From NCBI GenBank assembly GCA_026770585.1, contig MU646636.1, positions 374,001-406,541 on the forward strand: DNA of 32,541 bases, in the 5' to 3' direction. Shown piece after piece: positions 1 to 13,500 of the stretch. Made by a program: the position numbers and the translations under genes. The stretch comes from Baffinella frigidus (Eukaryota; Cryptophyceae; Cryptomonadales; Baffinellaceae). Position 1 is the stretch's first letter. Each line of letters starts with the position of its first letter. Under the pieces are notes generated by a model. It made no database searches. It was not told the DNA's origin and saw only the letters and a program-made list of their open reading frames with translations.

Positions 1-111
1 CCCTAAACCCTAAACCCTAAACCCTAAACCCTAAACCCTAAACCCTAAACCCTAAACCCTAAACCCCAAACCCTAAACCCTAAACCCTAAACCCTAAACC
101 CTAACCCCTAA
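1..111 (+). repeat. (CCCTAAA)n telomere-type tract, intronic
   Basis: Sixteen near-perfect CCCTAAA heptamers, with one CCCCAAA variant. The tract ends in CCCTAACCCCTAATGCAG, which is the 3' splice site of the exon starting at 117. It therefore reads as the end of an intron, although the contig also happens to start here. Confidence 0.9.
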
Positions 112-1726
112 TGCAGGGCCTCGTCGCGATCCTCCTGGAATCACTCTCGTACCTCCTGAAGGTGAACCCTATTCCCGATACTTGAAAAAATCCCGACGCC
201 CGAAATCCGAAGCCCAAAACCCCAAACCCCAAACCCTAGTCTCTGAACCCGAAACCCGAACCCCGAACACCGAAGCTCTAAACCCTAAAGGCTGAAGGGT
301 GTACCGGATCACAGGCGGACAAAGCAGTGGAGCTAGCGCTGTCGGAGCAGGTGATGCCGTTCGTGGTGTACACGCTGCGGCGGCGGCGCTACAACGCCGA
401 GGCTCTCAAGACGGTCATCGCGCTGGCGGGGCACATGCACGGCAAGAAGGCTGCCATCGAGGCCGGCGCCCTGCAGGTCACCCCCGCCGAGCAACTGCAG
501 CCCCGTCACTGAGGCCCCGCTTGCCGCCGCCCCGCCCAAGACACTACAGCGTTTCACAAGTTTGTACCGAGTCGCGTCGAAATAAGTCCACCGCCAGCGT
601 AAACTTTCTGCATGCTGAGTGCCATCGAGGTCGGGCCCGCCTCGGGACTGATGGGTCCGCCCCAGGACCTGCCTCGGGATTCTCGTGGGACGGGCCCGCT
701 TCGGGATGTGGACTAGGTGGTGACACCCCCGTGGCAATGTGACGGTCGCAGGCGATCTGTGGGCTGCTGGCGAGCCACAAGGCCACTGAGCGCCAGCTTT
801 CCGCGCGCGCTGTGCTCCTCCTCTGCGTCGATCAGGTTCCCCTAACCCCTGAACCCTAACGCGGCTTTACTTCCCTAACACAAGGTAAACCTTGAACCTA
901 AACCGTGACCCCCAATCCCTAAACCCGAACCCCTAATTGACGAATAATAAATGGGTGGTTGTGATGGGCAGGAGGGGAAGAAGAAGGCGATGGTTGTGGT
1001 GCCGAACCTCGCGCAGCAGCTCTACGAGGAGGACCACGACATGTACATGAACGCTCTCCTCGCCCTGCGCTCCATCAGGTTCCCCTCCTTTCGAACCCGA
1101 AGCCGGGCCCGTCCTAGGTGGGCTCGCCCGAGGCGGGCCCGTCCTTGTGGTACAAAAGCTTTACAAGCAAAGTTGTGAAGCTGTATGAGAAGGAGCACGA
1201 TATGTATGCGAAGGCTGTCCTTGCCCTCGGATCCATGAGATTCCCCGAAAGCTATTCCGGTAGGACTTGGCCGCTTTCGACTTGACGCATTCAAACCCCT
1301 AAACCCTGAACTCTAACCATAAACCCTAAACCCAAAACCCTGAACCCTTCTAATTGGTTGGTGGGGGTGACAGCGAGTGGCCGGAGTCGCGGGCGATGGT
1401 GCTCAAGGTGCTGGAAGACGACCCGGAGATGCTTGCGGAGGTGCCCCCCTGCCTCCGGAGCCGAGCCTTTGCTGGAGGCGAGGCCTCTGCCAGTGCCCTC
1501 TACCTTTCCAGGTGCTGGTCCATTTATTTTCGAGGTACTATTTAACAACTGCTCGGTACAAAGGCATGTTATGAAGCTATGAAGGTACATTTGGATGGTT
1601 GCTGACAGGGGTCGCACGTGGTGTCGGTTGACGAATGGCGCTTGGGGTGGATGGCAGGTGATGCGCGACCAGCAGATGCACCTGGCTGCCTTCCGCTACC
1701 AGCCCAACGCGCCCCCCCGCGTCTAA
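1..1726 (+). CDS. 3' end of a helical (ARM/HEAT-like) repeat protein gene, five exons visible
   Basis: Exons 117-161, 315-476, 972-1078, 1374-1440 and 1658-1726 (stop TAA) join without a frame break (phases 0, 0, 2, 0) and give 149 residues plus stop. Each is bounded by AG and GT. The peptides are amphipathic helices: GLVAILLESLSYLLK, then a stretch ending KKAAIEAGALQ, then LAQQLYEEDHDMYMNALLAL, then SEWPESRAMVLKVLEDDPEM, ending in RYQPNAPPRV. The GAL ending after paired helices resembles armadillo or HEAT repeats, which are protein-binding scaffolds; no more precise family is recognised. The 5' part lies beyond the left edge, because the telomere-like tract at 1-111 leads straight into a 3' splice site at 116/117. 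A decayed copy of exon 3 lies at 1172-1240. Gene reality is fairly sure, the function is not. Confidence 0.68.
1172..1240 (+). pseudogene. decayed copy of the 972-1078 exon
   Basis: Translates as LYEKEHDMYAKAVLAL, against LYEEDHDMYMNALLAL in the intact exon about 100 bases upstream. The intact exon ends AG|GTTCCC; the copy ends AG|ATTCCC, so its splice donor is destroyed by one base change. It lies inside the intron that follows the intact exon. Confidence 0.75.
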
Positions 1727-2687
1727 CACCCTCTTTTTGTGGACGCCCCCCCCCCCGCGTTTGGGACGGGCCCGCCCGCGTTAATAGTTGAATGGTCTAA
1801 ATTCGGGGTAGTTACGCCTACGGTATTGGCTACGGTAGGGCCCTAGGGGGGGGGCGTGTAGGACGGGCCCGCATCCGTGTGTAGGACGGACCCTGTCAGG
1901 CTCGCCTCGGGGGTTGGGACGGGCTGGACGGGCCGTGTGGGGAGTAGCGTAGGATAGCCCCGCCGAGGGAGCTGTTAGAGCTCTTAGAATAGGACCGCCT
2001 CGGGAGCTATCATAGGAGCTCTTGGGTGGAGTAGAGTGATGTGGGGGGGGGGAGGGGAAGAGACGGAACTGGTCAATAGGAGCACGTGAAGCGTGTATCT
2101 TCTCTCAGTAAAGGAATGGGAATAGAGAGGTGATGTTCTCTGGTTCTCGGTCGCGCTGCCCTACAGGGGTTACTCAAAATTAAGGACACGCGGCCACCGC
2201 CGTAGGGTCCCACATCAAGGCTCCAAGCAGCATGCATGCATGCGTGTACATGTATCTTCTCTCAGTAAAGGAATGGGAATCGAGAGGTTATGTGCTCTGG
2301 GAGACACCTTCAATATTTACTAGCAACACGGCCGCCATGCATGGCGCACCCCCACCGAGGCTGTGTCTGAGCAGGACCTAGAGAGGGGTCGTGTGCACTC
2401 GACACGTTGTGTACGAACAGAGAAAGAGGGGCAAGCGCTCCCTTCACCGAGAAAGGCCGAGAAAGGAAGATTTCTCAGGTTCTCGCTCGCGCTGCTCTAG
2501 TGCTTGCTTCGCTCAGCCTCAGACAGAATGTCTCGACGGGGCAATGGGGACTCCAAGGAGCCCACCAGTATGTTGGACTGCGCCTTTTCAAAGCCTTCGT
2601 CACGTCGAAGCGCAAGGAGCTCATGTAGATCTTCCCATAATGTGGATTTCCCCCTAATGTGGATCTTCACCTCATCTGAATTTTCCC
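1727..2687. other. convergent intergenic region with dispersed repeats
   Basis: No convincing coding sequence. It separates the 3' ends of two convergent genes. It holds GGGCCCGCC-rich low-complexity sequence (1740-1930), a partial copy of the 90-base dispersed repeat (1797-1846), a 50-base direct repeat at 2093-2142 and 2250-2300, and a reverse copy of the GGCGGCCGTGTTGG repeat near 2295-2340. Confidence 0.6.
2093..2300 (+). repeat. 50-base direct repeat, two copies 157 bases apart
   Basis: Positions 2093-2142 and 2250-2300 share the run TATCTTCTCTCAGTAAAGGA and continue alike through GAATGGGAAT-GAGAGGT. The spacer holds an ATGCATGCATGC run. Confidence 0.75.
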
Positions 2688-5053
<2,366 letters not shown>

Positions 5054-5965
5054 GACTTAATCGGTGCAGGACCGATGAGGGCCCCTTGACCGGATTGACA
5101 AATTCTCGACCGAATTTGACCAACAATGACACTCCGCCCGCGCGGAGATTATCGAGGCGAGGCGCACACTAGGAAACGACAAAATTGAAGCAGGCGAAAA
5201 TGCGGCGGCTCGGAGAGCGAGAGACAGCAGCGCCGCGGCTCCTGCAATCGTGGACGGAGGCTGGCTTTCAAATTTTCAACCGGATTTTCCCGGATTTTGT
5301 CCGTCCATAAAAAACACGTCATGGTCAAAAATCCAACTGTTTCTGAACCGAATTCGAACAACAGAGTGCAGTACGGTCGTTTGCTGGGCCAACCACTGAA
5401 ACCAAATCGACATGCTGCACTTTGTCGCGTTCGGCTTTGTCTTCGGCTTGGCGACTTTCTGCGGCACGTGGGTAATGTTAACGTAATGTTCATCCCCTCG
5501 AAACCGGGCACCTCTGATCCTCAACGATTGCCCGCGTTTCTCAGGTCACGGGATCAGTCACGGCGCTAAAACACCCCGGGAAGGAGCATCGCTAGAGCTC
5601 CATGCCACAATTTCGCCGGACCTGGACCTCAGTAGTGGCTCTACCAGACCCTTTCGGATACGCTGCGTAAGAACCTCACACAGGGACCCTCCCACGTTGA
5701 CGCTGAGCAGCGGGAGCAACCACGAGCCCGCAAGTTTCGTTAGCTCTTCCTAGGCGGGGAAGCGTGAGGGATTACATCTTCCCACGCTCCGCCCCTTACC
5801 TCACCGTGGTCCTGCTGTGTGTACATTCAATAAACTCAAAACACAATACTTTCTCTCCTGTGGATCGCGGCAGGGGTGATTTCCCGTCCTGTTTGTCTCT
5901 CCCTCTGTGTAGGGACATTCGAATTGCCCCAGATTGCTGGGTAGCAGCTGACGGGGGGCAGGACC

Positions 5966-6093
5966 TAGCTCTGCATCATTTGTTCTGGGCGCCTCATCAA
6001 ATACCTTTAGATGCTCTTTGTACTGGAGCGTTGGTACGGAGTCCTGATCTAAAGGTATCTAAATAAACGCTCAGATCAAGTGATGCATAGCTA
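5966..6093 (+). mobile_element. family M2 miniature inverted-repeat element, complete copy with TA target duplication
   Basis: Starts TAGCTCTGCATCATTTG and ends CAAGTGATGCATAGCTA, so the ends are inverted repeats flanked by TA as in Tc1/mariner-type insertions. A nested inverted repeat lies inside (TTTAGATGCTC, then GATCTAAAGGTAT). It is non-autonomous and has no open frame. Related copies lie at 17385-17516 and 27682-27803. Confidence 0.85.
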
Positions 6094-6649
6094 GAGGACG
6101 CATCGATCGGGCTTGTCTCGACCGAAGCCCTCGGGGTTCTCGGGCTAGCGCCCCGCAGCACATGCACCTCTCGCGCCCTCTGGTCATGGTCAAGGTTGAC
6201 GCTGTTGTGTTGGCATGCTCGTTTCAATCAAGTGCATTTCTCTCTTGGAGTAGCTCCTCTGGGGGGGAGAAGCATTTGCGGTCCTCCCCTAGGCAGTTCT
6301 ATCCGGTGGTATTTCGAGGAGCATATGACCACCCTAGGGGCTGTGCGTTTCCTGAATCTCGGTAAGCCCCTGTTGAAGTGACAAACGTATCTCTCCTAGG
6401 ACCATTACGAGAGGTACACCAGTAGCGGGCCATGATACATGGGTACGTGCCCATGCGTTTGAGAAGAATGCACAGGAGTAAGAAAGGTCTCTCGCAGTGC
6501 GCGTGATTCCAGGCGCTCTTGTCTTGTCTACAGGGCTTACTCCAAGTTAAGGTCACACCATGTCGAGGCAGTCAGTGTGTGCGCCGTGCGAGAGAGGCTG
6601 CCAGCCCCACACATGCGAGGCCCATGCATTTCTCGGATTTAAGAACACG

Positions 6650-6775
6650 CAACCTACTGTAGGCCAGTACTCAAGAGCCTGCAGCGGTCCCAAGGCGAGA
6701 GCGTGTTCTTCAACCCTACTGTGCTAATACCCAAGAGCCTAGGGCGGACCTATGGGGAGAGCGTGTTCTGTAACT
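6650..6775 (+). repeat. two-copy tandem repeat, about 62-base unit
   Basis: Both units contain AAGAGCCT, then a GCGG-CC-A string, and end GAGAGCGTGTTCT. They are about 80 per cent alike by eye. Confidence 0.7.
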
Positions 6776-7596
6776 CAGGTATCCCAAAACAGGACACGAT
6801 CCCAAGCGCTCGTGCGCACGACGAGGGTTAGTGGGGAAGGGCGTGGTTTGCTAAATTGTAAAACACGGCCGCGACAAGCCAGGAGGCAAGGTGAGACGAG
6901 ACGTACGGGCTCAACATAGCTGCCCGCGACCACCCCCAAGAGTGGAGGAGGGGAGGAGAACATCGCGCCCTCTAGTTAGACTACCACCAGGGCACGGTCA
7001 TGCCTCGCGACTTTCAGGTGGGGTGGTCCGAGGCTCCTAGGCATACGGTGTGGTGTAGGCCTCTCAGAGGACCCTGGGGGCGGCGCGCGTCGTCACTTTC
7101 GAGCAACTTCTGTTCCCGTCTCTAAGCACCTTCGGTTGTCGGTCAAGTCACGTCTGCAGAAACTAAGTTCGAGCCTCTCTGGACGCTTTGAGATGATGGT
7201 CCGACGTCATAAGTTCAATCCAGTCTCTTCCGCCTTGTCGAAATGTGCACATTTCTCTCTCGGGGTAGCACCTCTGGGCGCAAGAAGCATGCCCAACCCG
7301 CGCGCGAGCGATCTTTTGTCTCACACAGGCAAGCCACGGCGCGGTCTCTTGTCAAGGCACGGTGTGAAGCAGCGGGTTCAGGTCAGCCATGCACGGACGG
7401 AGTCAGGTCGAGAAACCCCTGCAAAGCAAGGGTTTTTTCGCAGCGCGCACCACCAGCGGCATACGGAACATGCACCGATCCCAACCCTTCGTCCTTCTCT
7501 AGGCCTGACCTATCTATGACCCTACGGTGGTCCTAGGGGGGAGCATGAGCGAGGAAGCCCGGAACATGAAGCCCGAAGCGCGCGTAGGCACGAGAG

Positions 7597-10500
7597 TTAG
7601 ATCCACACCTCGTCCTCCTCTCCCTCTTCTCCCAGCATCATCTGCGCGACCTGAGCCACCTGCATCAGGGTTTAGGGTTTATTGTGTATGATTTATTATT
7701 TATTATTTATTATTTGTTATTTATTATTTATTATTTATTTATTATTGTTTGTTGTTTATGGTTGATTGTTTATGGTTTATGGTTCAGGGTTTAGGAGGTG
7801 CACCCCTCCCTTGCGGCCAAGCTCATCCAGCTCCGCCAGCTCCCCCGCGCGCCCCTCTCGCGCATTCCTCGCGCGGAAGGCGTTGTTGACTTGCGCTTTC
7901 TTGGCCAGCCGCCGCGTCGCCGTAACCTGCAAGTATTTATGCAAAAAGGTTAGTCGCAAAAATATTCATGTAAATATTTTAGCTGTCATCCAAGTATGTA
8001 AGTTGCCCTTGTGTGCGGGCGTTCCTGCTCGAAATGCGCTGTGTGGCGAGCGTGGTCTGGTTGACTAGCGCCTTGGACGCAAGTCGCCGCGTCGCCAACA
8101 CCTGCCGCGTTCTTCAAAGTCACTTCCGATTCTCCAATGTCATTTTCGCCGGCCGGGCGCGGGGTAGGTATCGGGGCTAGTACCATGCTCCGCATGTATT
8201 AATATCTATTCAGAGCAGGAACTCCAGTACAAACGGGCAACTAAACCAATCTTATGGCAAGCCGACTTTTATTGAGGCAGAGCAAGACGTAGCAGGCGGT
8301 GGGGCTCGGCAGAAGTCAAGACCGAGACGCGCATCGTCCGGAAGGCCAAGTGCACCTCCATCTCCCTTCACACACACACCGTCTTCCCAAACGTTGCTTT
8401 TTTGCTTCTTTACCGTCGTTCAAAACGTGTTTGAACATCTTATACCAACACGTTTTTTCACGGGCTGAAAGTACGAAGGTAAAACCCAAACCGAGTTAAA
8501 ATGCTGGGGCTGGTACCAGGCGGTCGCGCTCGGCAGCTGTCAAGAAGGACACGCGGATTGTGCGGAACGCCGCGTGCACCTCCATCTCCCTCCGACACCT
8601 TCCCCGTAACCCCAACGAGCCCAAAGAGCTCCACCTTTTAGACTGTAAAGATCCCTCAACCACACAGCCTGCACCCCATAACACAAGTCCAAATCGGCGC
8701 ACACGTACCAGGCGGTCGCGCTCGGCAGTAGTCAAGAAGGACACGCGGATCGTGCGGAACGCCAAGTGCACCTCCATCTCCCGCATCGTGCGGAACGCCG
8801 CGTGCACCTCCATCTCCCGCTCGCCCGCGGGTACCGCTTCTGTGCTCTCGTCCAGATCCACGCTCATCTTTTTTCGGTTTGGGGGTTAGGGTTTAGGCGC
8901 TTGGGGGGTTAAGGGGTTTGCGGTTAAGGATTGGGGGTCAGGGTGAAGGGTTCAGGGTTAAGGGCATTCAAGAATTTGGGATTAGGGATGAGGGTTTGGG
9001 GTTTACCTCGAGGGGCGCATGGTCGAGCGAGTGCTGGTCGCGCGCCCCCTGCTTCCGGGTTTCGGGTTGAGCCTTGAGCCTTTCAGGCTTTCGTGTTTCG
9101 TGTTTTAGGTGTTCGGGTTCCAGGATTTTCGGAGTTTGCGTTTAGGTTGTTTTAGGGTTTAGGTCTGAGGCTTGGGGTTTGAACCGTGGACGTCGCAGCC
9201 ACCACCCCGAGAATGTACCCCCCCGCTCCGCCCCCTGCTTTCGGGATTACGGTTTAGGGTTTGGGATTTAGGGTTTAGGTTTTAGGGTTTGGGGTTTAGG
9301 GTTTAGTGTTTAGAATTTGGAGTTGAAGGTTTAGGGTTTAGGGGCTGAGGGGTTAGGGGTGAGGGGTGAACCAAGCCCCGCACCACTGCGGCTCGCCTCG
9401 AGCACCAGCACTTTGCTCTGCCAGATGTTCCCTTCTAGCACCTGCTTCAGGCTTCAGGCGTTAGAGGTGACCATCGTTGAGGGTTCAGGATGCAAGGTGC
9501 TGAAGATTTAGGGGTGACCATCTTTAGTAGTTTAGGGTTTCGGGTTTCGGGTTTAGGGTTCAGGGTTTAGGGTTTAGGGTTTAGGGTTCAGGGTTTAGGG
9601 TTTAGGGTTTAGGGTTTAGGGTTTAGGGTTTAGGTTTCGGGGTTTGACCTCAACAAGCGCAGACTCTCCCTCCTCTCTCTCCTCCTGATGAAACCCCTCC
9701 TTCTGCTCCTCCTGGCGCTCGCTTCCTGCTCCTCCGAAGGGGCTGCTCACGCGCGCCAACCAGGCATCCCCTCCTCCTCCCGAGATGGCGACAGCGGCTG
9801 CGAGATCGCCGGGCCCGGGAGGAAGCTCGCTCTCGAGCCACGGGTCGCGCGGCTCCTCCTCCCCCCCCTCTCCCTCTCTCCCCGTGTCCTCCTCCTCCTC
9901 CAGCCTCGCAGGCGCCGCATCGTCGACCTTCACAAATAAAATGCAAATTTAGGGCCAAGGGTTTAGGTTTTATTAGGGGCTCAGGGGTTTACTTAGGGTT
10001 TAAATAAACCCCTAAACCCGCCGCATTTTCAACCTGCCAGCCTTTCCAAGATGACTTGTTTCTCCGGATTCATCTCGGAAAATGCACAAATCAATACCTT
10101 TCCTGGAACGAAAATTACTACACAATTGGATCATACTAGTAATAGTAAAGCGTTCGTGCAGTAATTTTCGCTGGCAGGAAACGCAATATACATTCTATGA
10201 GATAAGGTGGATACTCCGCCCCGCGCTGCGGGGCGCGCATCACCCGGCTGTCCCCCACACCAACCCGGGTGTGCCCAGCACGATCCCCCCCACCACATCT
10301 AAAAAAACCTGGCACAAACTCGCACCACATCTAAAACAACCTGGTACAAACGCGTTGTACCGTTTGCTACCGGCCCTTTCACACGCTCCCGCCCAGCTGA
10401 AGGAGGGGAGGGGGGGGCGGAGGCGCGGATGAGGGGGGGGGGGGAACCGTTTGGTGCCAGCCCTTCCAACCGCTCCCGGCGCGCCCCCCGGCCCACCTCC

Positions 10501-13500
10501 CGCCCCCCCTCCCGCCCCCCCCCCCGCCTCCGGCAGCAGCATCTCGCCGCAGAACCTCTCGCTGCTGGGCGAGACGGTCGAGCAAGAAGGCCTCAGCGCC
10601 TGCCGCCAGCTGCCTGTTGGGTACCTTCCCCCCTCTTGCCCCCCCGCCCCCCCCCCCATCCTCTTCTACCCCAGCCGCCTCCTCCTGGTAGAGAGCGTGA
10701 AGGGTTCAGGGTTTCGACATGCCTTGGCTAGGTTAGTACTGCGCCGCGGGTTGAGGGGTTGGGGTTTGGGGGTTAGTGTTGAGTGTTGAGTGTTGAGGGT
10801 TCGAAGTATCCTGGCGCTTGTCCAGGCAGTAGCAACGAGATAGGGTTGACAATTGGCATTCGAACCCGTCATTCGGCATTCGAAAGGTGAATCTGGAAGA
10901 CGCGAGCGTCGAGGGAGGCGAGAAGGGCGGGGCCTTCACGCCCCAGATCCTCCCACCTTCCAATCGTCTCGTCCAGTATAGAACTGGGCACGTCCTGGTG
11001 CGTGTCCGGGTTACTACTGGGCACCATGACGTGACCAGTACTAACTTGGTCAAGACAGTTGTAGAGAGATACAAGAAAAGAGTACCTGGTAGACGAGAGC
11101 GTCGAGGGAGGCTTGGACTTGGGCTTCGGAATCAGAGAGAAGAGAGGGGCCTTCTCTCTCAAGGTCCTCCCAGCTGTTCACCCCCGCCTGTTTCAGAGTT
11201 CAGGGTTCAGAGTTCAGGCTTGAGGGTTTAGGGTTTGAGGTGTGGGGTCTAGGGTTACATTTCCAGAGGTTATTGAAGCGACCAGCAGGTTCTGAGCCTG
11301 TAGAACAGGTTGTGGGCCTTCTGCTTCTCCGATCTGGGGTTGGACATGCCAGGGTTTATGGTTCAGGGTTTGGCGTGCAGGAGAGGGTTTATGATTTATA
11401 GTTGAGGGTGCATGCGAGGGTTTCGGGTTGAGGGTTGAGGGTGAACTCGGGGGCGGGGCGGGCACCGTGCCCTTACGTAGCATGTTTGGGGGGGGGCGTT
11501 ACCGTGCGGCGGGCGGCCTGGAGGTGGTGGTGCAGCGCCAGAAGTTGGAGCGTGAACCCCGCCTGCCGCACCACGCACCTGAGTTGGTAGGGGTTAGGGG
11601 TTGCCACAACATACCCACACACCGGACATAAGTTTGAATGCCCCATAAGCTACACGAACAAGGACCCTACGGTAGGAAATCCGTAGGGACATATGGGGGG
11701 TTCCTACGGATACGGTAACGGAAAGTCGGGCATTTACTCCCCGAAAATCTCTTCGTACACCACTGTGTGGCTTTGGGGTTTGAAGTTTGGGGTTTGGGGT
11801 TTGGGGTTTGGGGTTTGGGGTTTGGGGTTTGGGGNNNNNNNNNNNNNNNNNNNNNNNNNNNNNNNNNNNNNNNNNNNNNNNNNNNNNNNNNNNNNNNNNN
11901 NNNNNNNNNNNNNNNNNNNNNNNNNNNNNNNNNNNNNNNNNNNNNNNNNNNNNNNNNNNNNNNNNNNNNNNNNNNNNNNNNNNNNNNNNNNNNNNNNNNN
12001 NNNNNNNNNNNNNNNNNNNNNNNNNNNNNNNNNNNNNNNNNNNNNNNNNNNNNNNNNNNNNNNNNNNNNNNNNNNNNNNNNNNNNNNNNNNNNNNNNNNN
12101 NNNNNNNNNNNNNNNNNNNNNNNNNNNNNNNNNNNNNNNNNNNNNNNNNNNNNNNNNNNNNNNNNNNNNNNNNNNNNNNNNNNNNNNNNNNNNNNNNNNN
12201 NNNNNNNNNNNNNNNNNNNNNNNNNNNNNNNNNNNNNNNNNNNNNNNNNGTTTGGGGTTTGGGGTTGGGGTTTGTCAACTTATTAAATCTCGCCATTCCC
12301 CTGTTTGGGGTTTGGGGTTTGGGATTTGGGGTCTGGGGTGTGGAATTTAGGGTTTGGGGTGTTGGGTTTGGGGTTTGGGAGTTGGGGTGTGGGATTTGGG
12401 ATTTGGGGTCTCTGGGGTCTGGGGTGCACCGTGTGAAGCCCCGCGCCTGAATCGCTTCGATTGCTTCCTGTGCCTGTTTCAGGGTTACGCGTCAGACTAT
12501 CCGTCAATACAGGACTATCCGTCATGGCTGTGTTGACCTCAATAGATCGCTATCCACTCAGCAGCGGCCGAGTTTCTTTTCGCCTTGAAGTCAAGGTGAA
12601 ATTCTGGTTAGGTTCCAGGACAATGGATGAGATTCTAGTACAGATCGTTTATATGGACTGTATCCGGGAAGCCCCCGGTGGCTGCTAAGTGGCCGTCGCT
12701 GCGGTGCTGAAATCGATAGCGGGCTAAAGATCAATAGAGGACTATTCCGTGCTGGAATCGATAGCGTACCATACCATCATATGAGTGTTGGTCCAGGGCT
12801 TTCATGGCTGTGTTGGCATGAATAGAGGACTATACCGAGACGGGCGTGGCAGAATCGAGAGGGGACACTACCGTCATCGCGTGGTACACCATGAGATACG
12901 CGGCAGCCACGACAACCGAGCGGTTCGTGCCCATCCGGCAGTGCACCAACACTCCTTCTCCCGCCCGCACGCCCGCGTCGATGTATGCCAGCACCTGTCA
13001 TTTGCACATCCCCCGGGCCCGTCCCAGATCAGTCGTGGTCGCAATCTATTTTGCCTCACCAATCTGCCGAGCCCGGGCTCTCCCCTGCTCTCAAGTCAAC
13101 GGATTTGTACCGCGAACCCAGCATGTCAAGTTGACAATAAACCCAACACAAATACGCGCTCTCCGGCCTGCACGCCCGCGTCGATCGATGTACGCCACCA
13201 CCTTCCGGAGCCGGGCCCGTACCAATTTCAGACACAAGTCAGGTTTTAATTACGTTTTGTGGGGGAAAGCCCGGACGGCTAGTGCGCCGCCAGATCACAA
13301 GGGGGGGGGTCAGAACGCGGCGGTGCGCTTCCTGAAACAGGCGTTTCGGATGATACGGGGCGATTGACCTTCCCGAGGCGGGCCCAGCGGGCGCGCGCCC
13401 GCCCTGCATCCAACGCGTCCCCGACCTTGTACCCCAGTATCGCCTCCTCCATTGAGTCCTCCACCTAATTTCGGGGTTGAAGGCTTCGGTATTGTTTTTG

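Larger units (their letters stand above)
5054..7596. other. intergenic region between the phosphatase gene 3' end and the SGNH gene start
   Basis: No supported gene. The part next to 5053 should hold the SGNH promoter, but no clear core element is seen. The region contains a complete 128-base TA-flanked element (5966-6093), a tandem duplication (6650-6775) and a 45-base motif shared by 6231-6275 and 7243-7290. The motif CTACAGGGCTTACTCC near 6530 matches a similar string near 2162. Open frames here have no protein-like sequence. Confidence 0.55.

Noticed and set aside
1-116. True chromosome-end telomere
   Set aside because: A splice acceptor and an in-phase exon follow directly, and similar tracts occur as introns throughout.
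5149-5569. Overlapping 82-120-residue frames upstream of the SGNH gene
   Set aside because: No motif, no splice context, and both strands are open equally; probably chance.
10451-10789. Plus-strand coding sequence opposite phosphatase exon 10609-10556
   Set aside because: The plus frame looks protein-like for 30 codons, but the flanking repeat orientation and the phase chain support the minus strand.
11667-12450. Open frames running through the N gap
   Set aside because: They exist only because N is not a stop, and their ends are TTTGGGG repeat.
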